64,000 bases of DNA, from NCBI GenBank assembly GCA_003194525.1, contig NBIV01000023.1, forward strand, positions 413,135 to 477,134, given 5' to 3'. The position numbers were made by a program, and so were the translations under genes. The DNA is from Gracilariopsis chorda. Its lineage: Eukaryota; Rhodophyta; Florideophyceae; Gracilariales; Gracilariaceae. Shown here piece by piece: positions 8,465 to 18,739 of this stretch (positions within the stretch are counted from its first letter, which is position 1; each line of letters begins with the position of its first letter). Below the pieces are notes generated by a model. The model was not told where the DNA came from. It saw only the letters and a program-made list of their open reading frames with translations, and searched no databases.

Positions 8465-10816
8465 ATGGGAGGTTCAAAGAGAAGTAGAAGTGGAAGAAAA
8501 AGAGCAAATCCAGTGCCGAACAAAATCTCTGCTCGACAGAGGGAAGAGGCAGAAATATCTCGGATTGAGCAGTCCCTTTTAGAAGTTCCTCGATACTCCA
8601 GCCGATATCAACTCTTTCGTCCGAACAGAAGACAAAGAGCGAAAAAGGCGATGGTGGAAGCTGCGGGTGAGGAGGAAGAAACTCAACAGCATCATATCTT
8701 TCGAGCAACTCGTTTCACTGACTTCCCACTTTCTTCCCGTACCTTGGACGGACTAGCTGCTGCAAACTATACAGAGCTCACAGGGATTCAGAAGACAGCT
8801 ATTCCGCAGGCTTTAGCTGGAAGAGATATCTTAGCAGCTGCTCCGACTGGTTCAGGCAAGACTCTGGCGTTTTTGATCCCTCTGCTGGAAATCTTGTGGA
8901 GAAAAAAATGGAATACATTGGACCGGCTCGGTGCTCTTATTCTGTGCCCAACCCGCGAACTGGGTATTCAAATATTTGAGGTATTGCGCTCAGTTGCAAG
9001 GCGACACACTATTTCTGCAGGCCTCGTCATAGGCGGAAAGGATTTTGAAGCGGAAAGAGAAAAAGTGGCACGTATGAATGTCCTTGTGGCAACACCTGGG
9101 CGACTTCTGCATCACATGGATCATGTGATAGAGTTTGATTGCTCGAATCTTCAAGTCCTAGTACTTGATGAGGCAGACCGAATTCTGGATATGGGGTTTG
9201 CGAAGACACTAGATGCTATTGTGGCCAATTTACCGAAAGAAAGGCAAACTATGCTTTTTTCTGCCACACAGACAAAGAACGTGAAATCTCTTGCTCGATT
9301 ATCTCTCAAGAATCCAGAATATGTGGCGGTTAGCAGTCGATCAAACAAGGACATTGCTGAAGCCCAGAACGAGGCCCACCCTTCAGAAACACCAAGTAAT
9401 GGTGATAAGGAGTCCAATGAAATAGATGTCGTGGGTACACCTGGTGGTCTGAGACAGTCATACGCCATTATTCCTGGATCTGAGAAGCTTTCTGTCCTTT
9501 GGTCATTCATAAAGACTCATCTAAAATCTAAGATGATAGTGTTTTTGTCGACCGGGAAGCAGGTCCGATTTGTGTTTGAAACGTTTTGCAAGCTACGTCC
9601 GGGGATGTCGCTACTCCATATACACGGAAACATGAAGCAACTGAAGAGAACGGATATGTATGATCTATTCTGCCGAACGAAATCCGCAGTTCTCTTTGCC
9701 ACTGATGTTGCCAGTAGAGGCCTTGACTTTCCAGACGTTGAGTGGGTTATACAGGCGGACTGCCCAGATGACGTGGGAACCTATATTCATCGTGTGGGAA
9801 GGACTGCCAGATTCAAAGCTCAGGGTCGTGCGATGTTATTTCTAAGTCAAGGACCGGAGGAAGCGTTCCTTAAGCGTCTAGAGTCAAAGAACGTTCAAAT
9901 CCACCAGACCAGAATCAACCCTCAGCGAATAACAGACATCACACCAAGGGTGGCTGCCACGGTAGCGTCAAATCAAGAGCTCAAAAAGCTTGCGCAAAAG
10001 GCGTTCATGTTTTACATTAAGTCTGTGTATCAGCAGAGCGATAAAGATGTATTTGACGTAAGAGAGATCGACTACGCAAAAATGGCGAAGAGCTATGGCT
10101 TGTCAAACGTCCCCAAAGTCTCCATCAAGGAACAGAATAATGACAAGAGACAGCTCGCAAAACGTAAGAATACCACCGTGTTTGGCTATCAACTCAGACA
10201 GCAAAACAGAGGACGTGCACTAGCTGAGCAACATGGTGACAGTAGTGACGACAGTGAGATCTTGACAATTAGAAAAAGCAATGCTGTTTTACCAGCGACT
10301 GAAGAAGACGTTGACGAGTACAATTCTGGTGTCCAAAACGGTTACAATCAGAGAAAGCGAAAGAAAAGGAAACTTGATCTTCTTGGAAAGCTCCCAAGCG
10401 CAAACAGGTTGGTATTTACAGACGATGGCGAAGCCATTCGTGCAGGAGATATTGTCGAATCGCCATCAGATAATGACACAAGCGATCGTGAGCACGGCGG
10501 AATTGAGGATTATGCTGCCGCAGTATCTAGAAAGCTGAACAAAGCAGCAGCCGAAGACCGAAACCTTGAAAAACGGCGAGTGCAATCCTTGCATTCGCGA
10601 AGAAAAGTCAAAGACCGAGAACGAAACAAAATTGCAAAGGAAAGGGCTGTGGAGTCTAGTGTTCATTCCATTTCGAGTGCTGAGGAACAAGAGTCGATGA
10701 TGTTCTCACCTCTTGGGGAAGATGAGGATTCGGTTTCAACAGCATCTGTCGAAATCGAAGATGCAGCAAAGATAGAAGGTGATGAGAAAAAGGCCTTGAT
10801 GATATTGAACTCGTGA
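8465..10816 (+). CDS. DBP4: DEAD-box ATP-dependent RNA helicase Dbp4/DDX10
   Basis: A 783-aa single-exon ORF. Dbp4/DDX10 is a nucleolar RNA helicase that releases the U14 snoRNA during early 18S rRNA processing. Motifs in order: FTDFPLSSRT with Q motif LTGIQKTAIP, Walker A AAPTGSGKT, PTRELG, GG, TPGRLLHH, DEAD box LVLDEADRILDMGF, SAT in LFSATQTKNVK, then helicase C with VFLSTGKQVRFVFETF, FATDVASRGLDFP and HRVGRTAR. The LVLDEADRILDMGF, SFIKTHLKSK and GKQVRF sequences are specific for the Dbp4 branch. The basic C-terminus has KRKKRKLDLLGKLP and VFTDDGEA as in Dbp4, plus an acidic coiled end. The start is set at 8465 (MGGSKRSRSGRK), inside a slightly longer open frame from 8423, since basic residues follow directly. 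Confidence 0.93.
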   Translation: MGGSKRSRSGRKRANPVPNKISARQREEAEISRIEQSLLEVPRYSSRYQLFRPNRRQRAKKAMVEAAGEEEETQQHHIFRATRFTDFPLSSRTLDGLAAANYTELTGIQKTAIPQALAGRDILAAAPTGSGKTLAFLIPLLEILWRKKWNTLDRLGALILCPTRELGIQIFEVLRSVARRHTISAGLVIGGKDFEAEREKVARMNVLVATPGRLLHHMDHVIEFDCSNLQVLVLDEADRILDMGFAKTLDAIVANLPKERQTMLFSATQTKNVKSLARLSLKNPEYVAVSSRSNKDIAEAQNEAHPSETPSNGDKESNEIDVVGTPGGLRQSYAIIPGSEKLSVLWSFIKTHLKSKMIVFLSTGKQVRFVFETFCKLRPGMSLLHIHGNMKQLKRTDMYDLFCRTKSAVLFATDVASRGLDFPDVEWVIQADCPDDVGTYIHRVGRTARFKAQGRAMLFLSQGPEEAFLKRLESKNVQIHQTRINPQRITDITPRVAATVASNQELKKLAQKAFMFYIKSVYQQSDKDVFDVREIDYAKMAKSYGLSNVPKVSIKEQNNDKRQLAKRKNTTVFGYQLRQQNRGRALAEQHGDSSDDSEILTIRKSNAVLPATEEDVDEYNSGVQNGYNQRKRKKRKLDLLGKLPSANRLVFTDDGEAIRAGDIVESPSDNDTSDREHGGIEDYAAAVSRKLNKAAAEDRNLEKRRVQSLHSRRKVKDRERNKIAKERAVESSVHSISSAEEQESMMFSPLGEDEDSVSTASVEIEDAAKIEGDEKKALMILNS

Positions 10817-10859
10817 CAAATGAAGACAACCTTAATCACTGCTTTGCAGGATTGGATTA

Positions 10860-13800
10860 TTAAATAACATCTGGGGTCGACTGTTGTATCTCTGCCTGGT
10901 CATCGGCGTTATTCTGCTGCTCTTGAATATGAACTGCGTCAAAATACGGAGTTAGCTTCGCGGTGTAATTACTATCGGTCTTTCTCTCGGTAGCGAATTC
11001 TACTGCTGCAACAGCCAACAGTTTCGATCTGATTCCATTTGCAGAAGACGCATTAGAATATGTATCGATAGTAATCGGCTGCACTACCCTCCCGGATAGC
11101 AGGGTTTTTTCTCGTACTCGCACCATGCGAGGTCTCTCTTCAAGCTTCTCTGGAAGCTCATATTTTTGCTGTGTTGGAGAAGTTCTGACGGCATCTCCCG
11201 ACACCAATCTAGGGGTTTTCGACTGGGAACCAAAGCGCGCGGAGCTTGGACTTGAAGTAGAATTAGTTTCTTTGTCTTCAGGAACACCCAGTTTGCTGCC
11301 AATTTGGTTGCTATTGGTCCCTGAATTTCCTTGCGAAGCGCCAACTAGTCCATGATTATTGTTTAATCCAGACTTTCCGTTCGAGGGGTAGTTCACCTGA
11401 TTCTTGTCATCCACTTCGTACAGGTATGCAATAAGATGAAATGTGCCAGTACTGTCTATCCTTATCCGAACAAAGTGATCAAAAGTTTCCCCATTGCGTC
11501 TGAAAGCTCCAACGGAAATGCGCTGAACAGCTCCTATCATTGAGCATCTATGCAGTCTTCCCGTCGTATTCGATTGATCATCGAGTTGCTTAAGTTCGAG
11601 ATCCATCACACACCTTTGTAGAAACTGTTGGCTGCATACATTACGAACCGAAATCTTTGCAGTCCAGAAACAACCGACTTGAACTTGTATCGCAGGTGAA
11701 CAACGTCCCATTTCCCTACTCAGTTCATGTGCTCCGACCACTTGGTTCGCCTCCCGTGCAATTTGGACTGTTACATCCGCCTGTTTGGGTAGGAGCGATG
11801 GCAGAGACCTTAGACTGGTTTCTCGCCAGAACAAATCCGCTCCTCTCCTAGGAAGAGAGCTTATCTGCCCAAGTTCCGTTGCAGTGAAGGGAATCTCTCC
11901 TTTTCGTCCTAACGCAGGTAAGCTCCATTTTACGACAAATACAGCACTATCAGACACCTGGTTCTTACTGTTGGAATTCACGGGTGAAGACAAAGCTCTC
12001 ATCCGTATTGTGTTCAAAGTTTCATTTGGAACACTGCAAAGCAACCGCGCCGATGCTCCACTTTCAACAAAGCCCTCTTCGTTCAAGATGTCATCTGTGC
12101 CTGTATCAGTGCGGGGCTTTCGTACTGATGCTTCCGGGGACTGTAATGCAGAATCTATAGTGATGGTGGCTGGAGCTGAAACCTCATTTGAGACTTCTAC
12201 AACAATAATGCTTCCCTGTTCGCATTGATCGCCTATTTGATTCCGTGTGGGAAGTCCTTGCAATATGTTAACACGGCGTACAACAACAGCTGGTTGGCAG
12301 TTTATGCGTACGGAGCTTCTTGATTCTCGTATCGTTCCTTCAGCTCCCTCCCCTTCGTACTCTCCCTCATATTCAACATGCACGGATATTTTCGGAACAG
12401 TTCGTTGGCCATGAACTTCCCTGGATGACTTTTCACCTGTTTTCCGTGGATTCAAACTTCTGCCAAGCACTTCGATAAGAACTGATTTGTGGTCGCCGTG
12501 ATTCTCAAGCCCCTTAAGAAAACTCTGACTGGAAAAGTTATGCTTTATGATACGCAGCGAGTCAGGATGACTTGAGAACACTTGGGCTGAGACCCACCTC
12601 ATTTTCACCGGTCCAGCGTTCTTCATCTCTACGCGGAGAGTTCGACTTTCGCCATGAAAGACAGAAAGCGGTTTCCGGGAAGAAAGGTTTTCTGTTGCTT
12701 CTCCTTCCGTACTATAGCTTGTCAAAGAAATCCGAGGAAGCCTAGGAATAACCGTTACTTCAACTTCTTGCTCGTCACCTTCGACGGGACGTAGTATTAC
12801 TAGTATTCCGTCGAACAGCCTCACCAACAAGCCTTCTAAGTAGAACACACCGGTTTGTTTAGGAACCACTTCAATGTGCTTCGTAGTTCCAGCTTTGTCT
12901 TCAGTAACAGGAATGGTCATTGTTTCTGACTTCGTTTTAACAATCCGTTTTGACTCGTCCAGAAGATTTCTTACTTCATTCGCATGTGTTGCACTTGACT
13001 TCTCGTCGTCAACCCATATTTTGGATGATGACTCTGAAAGGCTGATTGAGGTCTTCACCGATCCATCTGATGGATCTTCTTTTGACCCCTTCTTGTGTGT
13101 CATAAGTACGGCGATCAAATCCACCACCAGATTTGCTGCTATTTTGTTTCTAAGACCTACGGAGATCTGAGCAGCCTCGCCACGCACCCAAGTAACTGCA
13201 CGACGTGCAGCTGCAGCTGCTCTTTGGCGCTCGTTTCTGACCTCAAACGGATTGTATATGAAAGGACCAGCTCTCTGTCCTTCCGTAGAAATGTTCTTCC
13301 TGTTCGGCGGGTGAGTTTCCTTGCCACGCAAAACAAGGTCCTGAACTTGCAGTGCGTGGATCTCAGTTACCGCTAGTATGCTCCCAATGCTAGGCAAAAA
13401 AGGAGGCACATGAGCTTTTCGCAAGGCCGTAACAATAGCCTCGTCGCTTTCACGTCTGTTCTTCTGCGAGAGAGGTGAAACTGTTAACGCTTCCGCGTAT
13501 AAACGTGCAGCCGCAGTCGAATCTCCTGCTTCAATAGCGTGGCTGGCTGCCGCCAGGAGGAGCTTGCGATTAAGATCCGGCCATGGCTTGTACCCTTTCG
13601 GACTTAGCTGTTTTTCGGCTGCGCTCATAAGCGCTACCGCAGAAGGCCACACAGATTGCGAGGCATTTAGATGGGCAAGCCTGTAGAGGAACAACCCAGC
13701 CTTCCTTCTACATCCCATGCGTTCACTAAAGCGTGCCAGCGCCTCCCACAAAGCTGCTCTTTTCTGGGCACGAAGACCTTCTCCCACAGTGGCTGCGTGT

Positions 13801-15302
13801 TCTGCAGCATCTAGCGCTTCTTTTCTGCGATTTGTCCACCTCCCTAGGAATTCTGCCAGTCTCAACGCGGCCGCAGCCTCTGGTTCGGCAACGCGTTTCT
13901 TCTGATACAACTTGTAAATATCTGCGTAATGAGCTATTATGCGATTGCAAAACAACGCATCGTTTGGAGAACCACCTGCGCCAACATAAAGCAAAACATG
14001 GGCAGCAGACCATCCCTCCATGGCTCCAGCTAGCCACAGTCGATCACTGTTAGCTTTTGCTCGTTCCATCGCATAATTGTATTTCAGCAACGCTTCCCCA
14101 GGTTGTCCCATGAGCAGCAGATAGTCCCCATGCATCTTGTCCAGCCTCCCCTGGCGACGTTTCACAAGCTTCGATTGCCTGTCAACACTATGCCTTTCGT
14201 CAATTGGCGACAAAATTAGTTCTGCAGGTGGGCTCTCTCTCTTTTGAAAGCATTCCCGATCCAGAGCACCTAACAGGGTTGCCGCACATTGATATAAATG
14301 AGCACGGACCTCAAGTCTCATTTCCTGCACTCTGCTTTGCTCTGGAACGTATCCCACAGTATAGAATACAGGTACATCACCATCCTTTTTAGTAGCAAGA
14401 TGCTCCTCCTCCACGAATGAACGCTGCTGGTCGTCATCTTGAGGCATAAAGACTATGAGCCGCTTAACTTCTGCATCTTTAAATTCTCCGAGCGTAGAAA
14501 CAAAATCTTGACGCGCTTCGCCTATTGCCTTCTCACATTCGTCTTTGGTGCTGCATTTTGTGGCGTCTGCTACGGCGAATACGGCCCAAATCTTGCTGGA
14601 GTGAAACGAATCCCATTCAGAGGGTGGTCGAGTAAGCAATTTTCCGAAAGTGTCGCGATGTAGTATCTCGTAGCGAAGGCGAAAGCAAGAATCCACATCA
14701 GGGCAGCTCAGGTTCAATTCACAGGCATTGCTCCGGGCTACCGATGGAGCTGTCCGTGCCCTGGGTAGAGGGCATGGCCTTCCAACGGGTAAGGTTGTTC
14801 GAGGGGTTGATCTATCCCCAATAGGAATCTGTGACGGTGCAGAACTGTTCGGACCAGCAGAAGTAGCAACTCCTGAGGTTACAGAGGTGGGGATTGACGC
14901 AAATGTAGATGTTGATGGTTGCAATTTGATCGTATTCGTAGAAGCGCTTTCGTTGGATGAAATATTAGAAACGCTTCTCGAAGAAACGGGTTTTAAAGAC
15001 AGCAAAGTTGAACGTTTTTGCGATGGCTTTACATCCCGCGCTGAAGAACGCGAGCGTGACAAAGATGAATCATTGGCTGCTGCCCAAGCCTCTCTGTATG
15101 AAGCGGGCATTGATGAATATGTCGCGTTTGTTGAAGCGCGAGGCAGGCCTCCCCGGCGAGGCAGTGCACTCGTGGGTATCTCTCGAAGCCATGTAAGGTA
15201 TGAAGTGAGCTCTCCAAATCGCTGATCAGATAGCGCAGGTCCAGCTGGAATCACAGCCACTCGAACGCATGCGAAATCGAGAAAAGATCCCCCAGCGTCC
15301 AT
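10860..15302 (-). CDS. TRS120: TRAPP-II subunit Trs120/TRAPPC9
   Basis: A 1480-aa intronless ORF. Trs120 (NIBP/TRAPPC9) is a TRAPP-II specific subunit; TRAPP-II activates Rab11/Ypt31-class GTPases in late Golgi traffic. Support: the N-terminus (VRVAVIPAGPALSDQRF) matches the start of the family; KRRQGRLDKMHGDYLLL, GEALLKYNYAMERA and WLAGAMEGWSAAH (about residues 375-430) are the conserved TPR-like core; then alpha-solenoid repeats to about residue 640; and a long beta-sandwich-rich C-terminal half (Ig-like/ASPM-type strands, for example GVFYLEGLLVRLFD and LRVEMKNAGPVKMRW). Ser/Thr/Pro-rich low-complexity insertions occupy about residues 80-190 and 1290-1400, making it longer than fungal Trs120. 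Its 3' end faces DBP4 with 43 bp between stop codons. No frameshift is seen. Confidence 0.88.
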   Translation of the reverse strand: MDAGGSFLDFACVRVAVIPAGPALSDQRFGELTSYLTWLREIPTSALPRRGGLPRASTNATYSSMPASYREAWAAANDSSLSRSRSSARDVKPSQKRSTLLSLKPVSSRSVSNISSNESASTNTIKLQPSTSTFASIPTSVTSGVATSAGPNSSAPSQIPIGDRSTPRTTLPVGRPCPLPRARTAPSVARSNACELNLSCPDVDSCFRLRYEILHRDTFGKLLTRPPSEWDSFHSSKIWAVFAVADATKCSTKDECEKAIGEARQDFVSTLGEFKDAEVKRLIVFMPQDDDQQRSFVEEEHLATKKDGDVPVFYTVGYVPEQSRVQEMRLEVRAHLYQCAATLLGALDRECFQKRESPPAELILSPIDERHSVDRQSKLVKRRQGRLDKMHGDYLLLMGQPGEALLKYNYAMERAKANSDRLWLAGAMEGWSAAHVLLYVGAGGSPNDALFCNRIIAHYADIYKLYQKKRVAEPEAAAALRLAEFLGRWTNRRKEALDAAEHAATVGEGLRAQKRAALWEALARFSERMGCRRKAGLFLYRLAHLNASQSVWPSAVALMSAAEKQLSPKGYKPWPDLNRKLLLAAASHAIEAGDSTAAARLYAEALTVSPLSQKNRRESDEAIVTALRKAHVPPFLPSIGSILAVTEIHALQVQDLVLRGKETHPPNRKNISTEGQRAGPFIYNPFEVRNERQRAAAAARRAVTWVRGEAAQISVGLRNKIAANLVVDLIAVLMTHKKGSKEDPSDGSVKTSISLSESSSKIWVDDEKSSATHANEVRNLLDESKRIVKTKSETMTIPVTEDKAGTTKHIEVVPKQTGVFYLEGLLVRLFDGILVILRPVEGDEQEVEVTVIPRLPRISLTSYSTEGEATENLSSRKPLSVFHGESRTLRVEMKNAGPVKMRWVSAQVFSSHPDSLRIIKHNFSSQSFLKGLENHGDHKSVLIEVLGRSLNPRKTGEKSSREVHGQRTVPKISVHVEYEGEYEGEGAEGTIRESRSSVRINCQPAVVVRRVNILQGLPTRNQIGDQCEQGSIIVVEVSNEVSAPATITIDSALQSPEASVRKPRTDTGTDDILNEEGFVESGASARLLCSVPNETLNTIRMRALSSPVNSNSKNQVSDSAVFVVKWSLPALGRKGEIPFTATELGQISSLPRRGADLFWRETSLRSLPSLLPKQADVTVQIAREANQVVGAHELSREMGRCSPAIQVQVGCFWTAKISVRNVCSQQFLQRCVMDLELKQLDDQSNTTGRLHRCSMIGAVQRISVGAFRRNGETFDHFVRIRIDSTGTFHLIAYLYEVDDKNQVNYPSNGKSGLNNNHGLVGASQGNSGTNSNQIGSKLGVPEDKETNSTSSPSSARFGSQSKTPRLVSGDAVRTSPTQQKYELPEKLEERPRMVRVREKTLLSGRVVQPITIDTYSNASSANGIRSKLLAVAAVEFATERKTDSNYTAKLTPYFDAVHIQEQQNNADDQAEIQQSTPDVI

Positions 15303-16665
15303 CGCGTCAGATTGCTCTTAGGTAGATCACGTAAAACGAAAGTTATTCTTGCTAGCCTATTCTTTGGTCCCCATGCACAAAACCTTGAAGACGCTTCGAA
15401 TGAAATTGAACAAAGACACGAATGTACTTTCGTTGGAAGGATATGTGACATACAGAAAGCTTCTTCTCATTGTTCGCCAGGGTTTGAATTCTTCTGTCCC
15501 AAGTCACCCGCCTGTTTCCTTCCTTCCATAATCGTCGAGACGCTCAGGAACTGACTGATGACAAAACGCGAACTGAGGGAATAAGCTCGGATTAGTTGTG
15601 ATGGTTCAGCTGGACGGTGAACTGTGCAGTAGGTCATCAGCAGTGCTGCATGACCTTAAAAAGTGCAATTTGTTTGCTGTACCATGACCAGTTTTGGGCT
15701 AGAAGGCTAAAGGCTAAGGATTACCCCAGGGCTTTCAGTGGTAACCAACCTTTACATACCTTGGTAACAAGTTGGGAGAGGGTAAGGGTTACATCCGCAC
15801 AACAAACATCTCACTCCGTGTACTGACAAGGTGACAAGCTTTCGTGGTGAGCTCTCATATGAGACCAGCCGACGCATACCCACTCTACGTGTACTGTCAG
15901 AGTTTACGCGAAAGCATATGTGAGTCTTTCTTGTGACTCCAAAGAGAGCTTAAGCTCGATATTTATTCTTTGGTCAGGTGTGAAAGGTAGAAAAATCTCT
16001 TAGCCTTTCGTGCAGCCAGCAAGACTTGTCTGCCCAGCAAGTGAGCAGGAAGACTGGCTGCCCCCGGGCATGTTCACATGGGAGGGATGGGACAAGAAGG
16101 TAAATCGACGCAGCACACACAGCACGGTGAAGATGAGGCACGACTGCCACTTTGCCCGCAGTGCTGCTGGCGTCGGTAGCACCGACATCAAAACGTGGCC
16201 CATACGCAGTCGACTTTAGCGCCGGTGCAAGATAGGCAAGCGGTGCTTTGGCAGCGGCCTTGTAGATCTTCTTCATGCATACTTTTTCTGAAAGAGAAAC
16301 GACATCGCAGCCATTTATCATGTTCTTGTTTCACTATCCCCCGTACGGATAGCAATCTATCCACGGTACCAACAGTACCAGACTTTTTTGTTTATGGGCT
16401 CACGCTACTACTTCCGAAACCAGGAACTCCTATATTTGCAAGTATTCCAACATCATAACATAGTTGGGTGGGAGCTCCTCACGGCTTCGATTTCCGGTCA
16501 TGTGTAAAAGCATTGGGAACTGTTTCACTGCTCGCACTCACAATGTTTCTAAACTTTAAAACACAGAGGATTGACGCAAGGGATTCTACCGTAAAAGCAA
16601 AGGTTTCATTTGTGCGGCTCATTGAAATAGAACATAGTAGCAAAAGAACAGTGATGCTCTCTAAA
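15303..16665. other. Intergenic region with one imperfect hairpin
   Basis: About 1.36 kb. Small ORFs on both strands (for example 15974-16321 minus) have no recognisable motif. An imperfect inverted repeat (12-13 nt arms, one bulge) is at 15631-15656. It contains the Trs120 5' region and the dihydroxyacetone kinase 3' region. Confidence 0.5.
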
Positions 16666-18739
16666 TCAGGAGTTCTGTGCTGAAACTATTGCATCCATTA
16701 CTACACACACCAGAACAGCTCCAGGGTCGGGCTGGTTCAATAACACATCGGATCCAACGTGTTTGCTTCTCCCGAACTTCGCCTTTGCCATCGATTTTGT
16801 AGATTCACAGCCAACTTGAGCTGCATGTGCAGCTTGAGACAAAGTGCCATTGCGTGTAGCCAGCACATTGGCCGCTGGTTTTAGGGCATCCACAAGAGTG
16901 CGGTCGCCAACGTTTGCACCGCCTTGTTCCATTACATCGTGTGTTCCTTGGACGAATGCATCGCGCCACGAAGGTGTACGTCCTTCCTCAATTTGTTTCT
17001 GGAAAGAAGACGCCATTCCTTCAAGGAATATTCGTGTCAAAGCCCCTATTGAGCCGCCTGAAACACTTGCAGAGTTGGCGATCATATTGAATAGAACATT
17101 GGGCTTCCCTGCTGCTGGGGTGAATCTTCCATGAGTCAAATCTGCATGTACCCTTGTACATCCTTTGCGAACTGTTCAAGCATTATAGCATGGTCAGCGA
17201 AAAGTAGGGAAGTATTCGTTAGTTGAGTATCAGCTGAGCAATAACTGCCGCAAGAAATAATTTGAATCCCTCTGTGCAACTTACCTGTGTCCCCTATATC
17301 ACCGTCTCCGGTTAGCCGGTCAAGGGATCCTAAGTAATCACATTTAGCGAGAAGTGACTCAGTTATGACTGTAATATACTTCTCTGTTCGCGAGTTTAAA
17401 CCATACTTCGAGTTACTATCTGAGGATGCTTCTCCAGTACCATCTTGCTCGCCACCGTAGCTTTTCTTTGTGTCAGCTTGTTTTGAACTCAAGAATCGAG
17501 GGATAGTGCGTCTTCTAGAAGGGGGTTGAAGTGCAAATCCCTTGGACCATGCCTCACATTCAGTCTCGGCAAGCAGTAGCCTTTCCATATAACCGTTGTC
17601 CATGGGGAGTGCAAGGCACGTAATTGATACACCATTCATCTGCAAGGACGTCAAGAATGACCCGCTGAAGAAGCGCACATGATGCAGGTTTCCGTTCATC
17701 ACCCGCCCATTGCCGTGGTACAGAAACTCAGATACTGCGTGGCAAACAATCAGCATTTCGCTTTGCGGAACTGAGCCCAGATTATTCACCATGATGGCTA
17801 AACCTGTGCATGTCGTTGTAAGCCCATCTTTTCCACATAAAGCCCCATCGATTCGCGAGCACATCTCAAAAACGAGCCGGCGAGCAAAGTTTTGAGCTTG
17901 GGATCGATCTATCCTATAGCTCTTGTCGCCAGGTTCTCCATGTATGCCCATGCCAAGCTCAACTGAAAGTGGACATATACAAAAATACAGATAATGGTAG
18001 GAAAGCATTTCAATGTTAGTACAGCACCGACGAAACCCATTCGCAATTAGCATAAACAGGATGACAATGTCCGGACTACAGACTTACTTTCATCACTTGT
18101 TAATCTATTCGTATCAGGTTCATGTCCAGGAATCGTGCACGGTTCCAAAGCCACGCCGAAAGTACTCACAGACTTTGCAGCCGTTCTCGCAATAGTAGCG
18201 ACCTCATCCAGCGATTTTCCTTCATCAGCTGCTGCCCCTGCTACCTTGAGTACGAATATTGTTCCAGCTAGTCCCCTTCTGTCTGATTCATCTTGCCTTG
18301 CAACATCATCTTCAACTAACATCATCTTGACAGGTAGGCGCGGATGGCTTCTTTTCAGATCTCGCACTGCCGTTCCAAAGTTTAACTTATCACCTCCATA
18401 GTTCATTACTATGACTAGAATGCCAGTTGAACAAGGCACAACAGATTCAAGCATAGCCAAAATAGAGGTATCTGAAGGAGATGAGAAAACTTCTCCTGCT
18501 ACTGCCGCGGTGAGCATCCCTTCTCCAACGTAACCAGCGGCCATTGGCTCATGGCCACTTCCACCGCCACTGACCACTGAGACTCGTCGAGGTTGTGTTC
18601 CATCTGCAACTGAAGTTCGAACAGCTACGTGAGACCCGCTTTCCGGATCAAGGAGAGTGACAACGGATGAATTTAGGGATAAACCGTGCATAAGATCACG
18701 AACTACAGAGTCACGGTCGTTGATAAATCGTTTCGCCAT
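16666..18739 (-). CDS. DAK: ATP-dependent dihydroxyacetone kinase (3 exons)
   Basis: Exons 18739-18088, 17962-17285 and 17171-16666 (introns of 125 and 113 bp, GTAAGT donors, CAG acceptors) give a 611-aa two-domain kinase that phosphorylates dihydroxyacetone to DHAP (and glyceraldehyde in some eukaryotes), feeding glycerol and triose metabolism in the cytosol. N-terminal DhaK domain: SVVSGGGSGHEPMAAGYVG (with the GSGHEP His), VIVMNYGGDKLNF, and across the first splice site SDE|IELGMGIHGEPG, carrying the His that binds substrate as a hemiaminal in this family; then VNNLG and GSFLTSLQMNGVSITCL. C-terminal DhaL domain: LDRLTGDGDIGDT with the metal-binding aspartates, directly before intron 2, then ANSASVSGGSIGALTRIFLE. 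A Ser/Asp-rich linker joins the domains. The start at 18739 (MAKRFIND) is preferred to the in-frame ATG 48 nt upstream. Confidence 0.92.
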
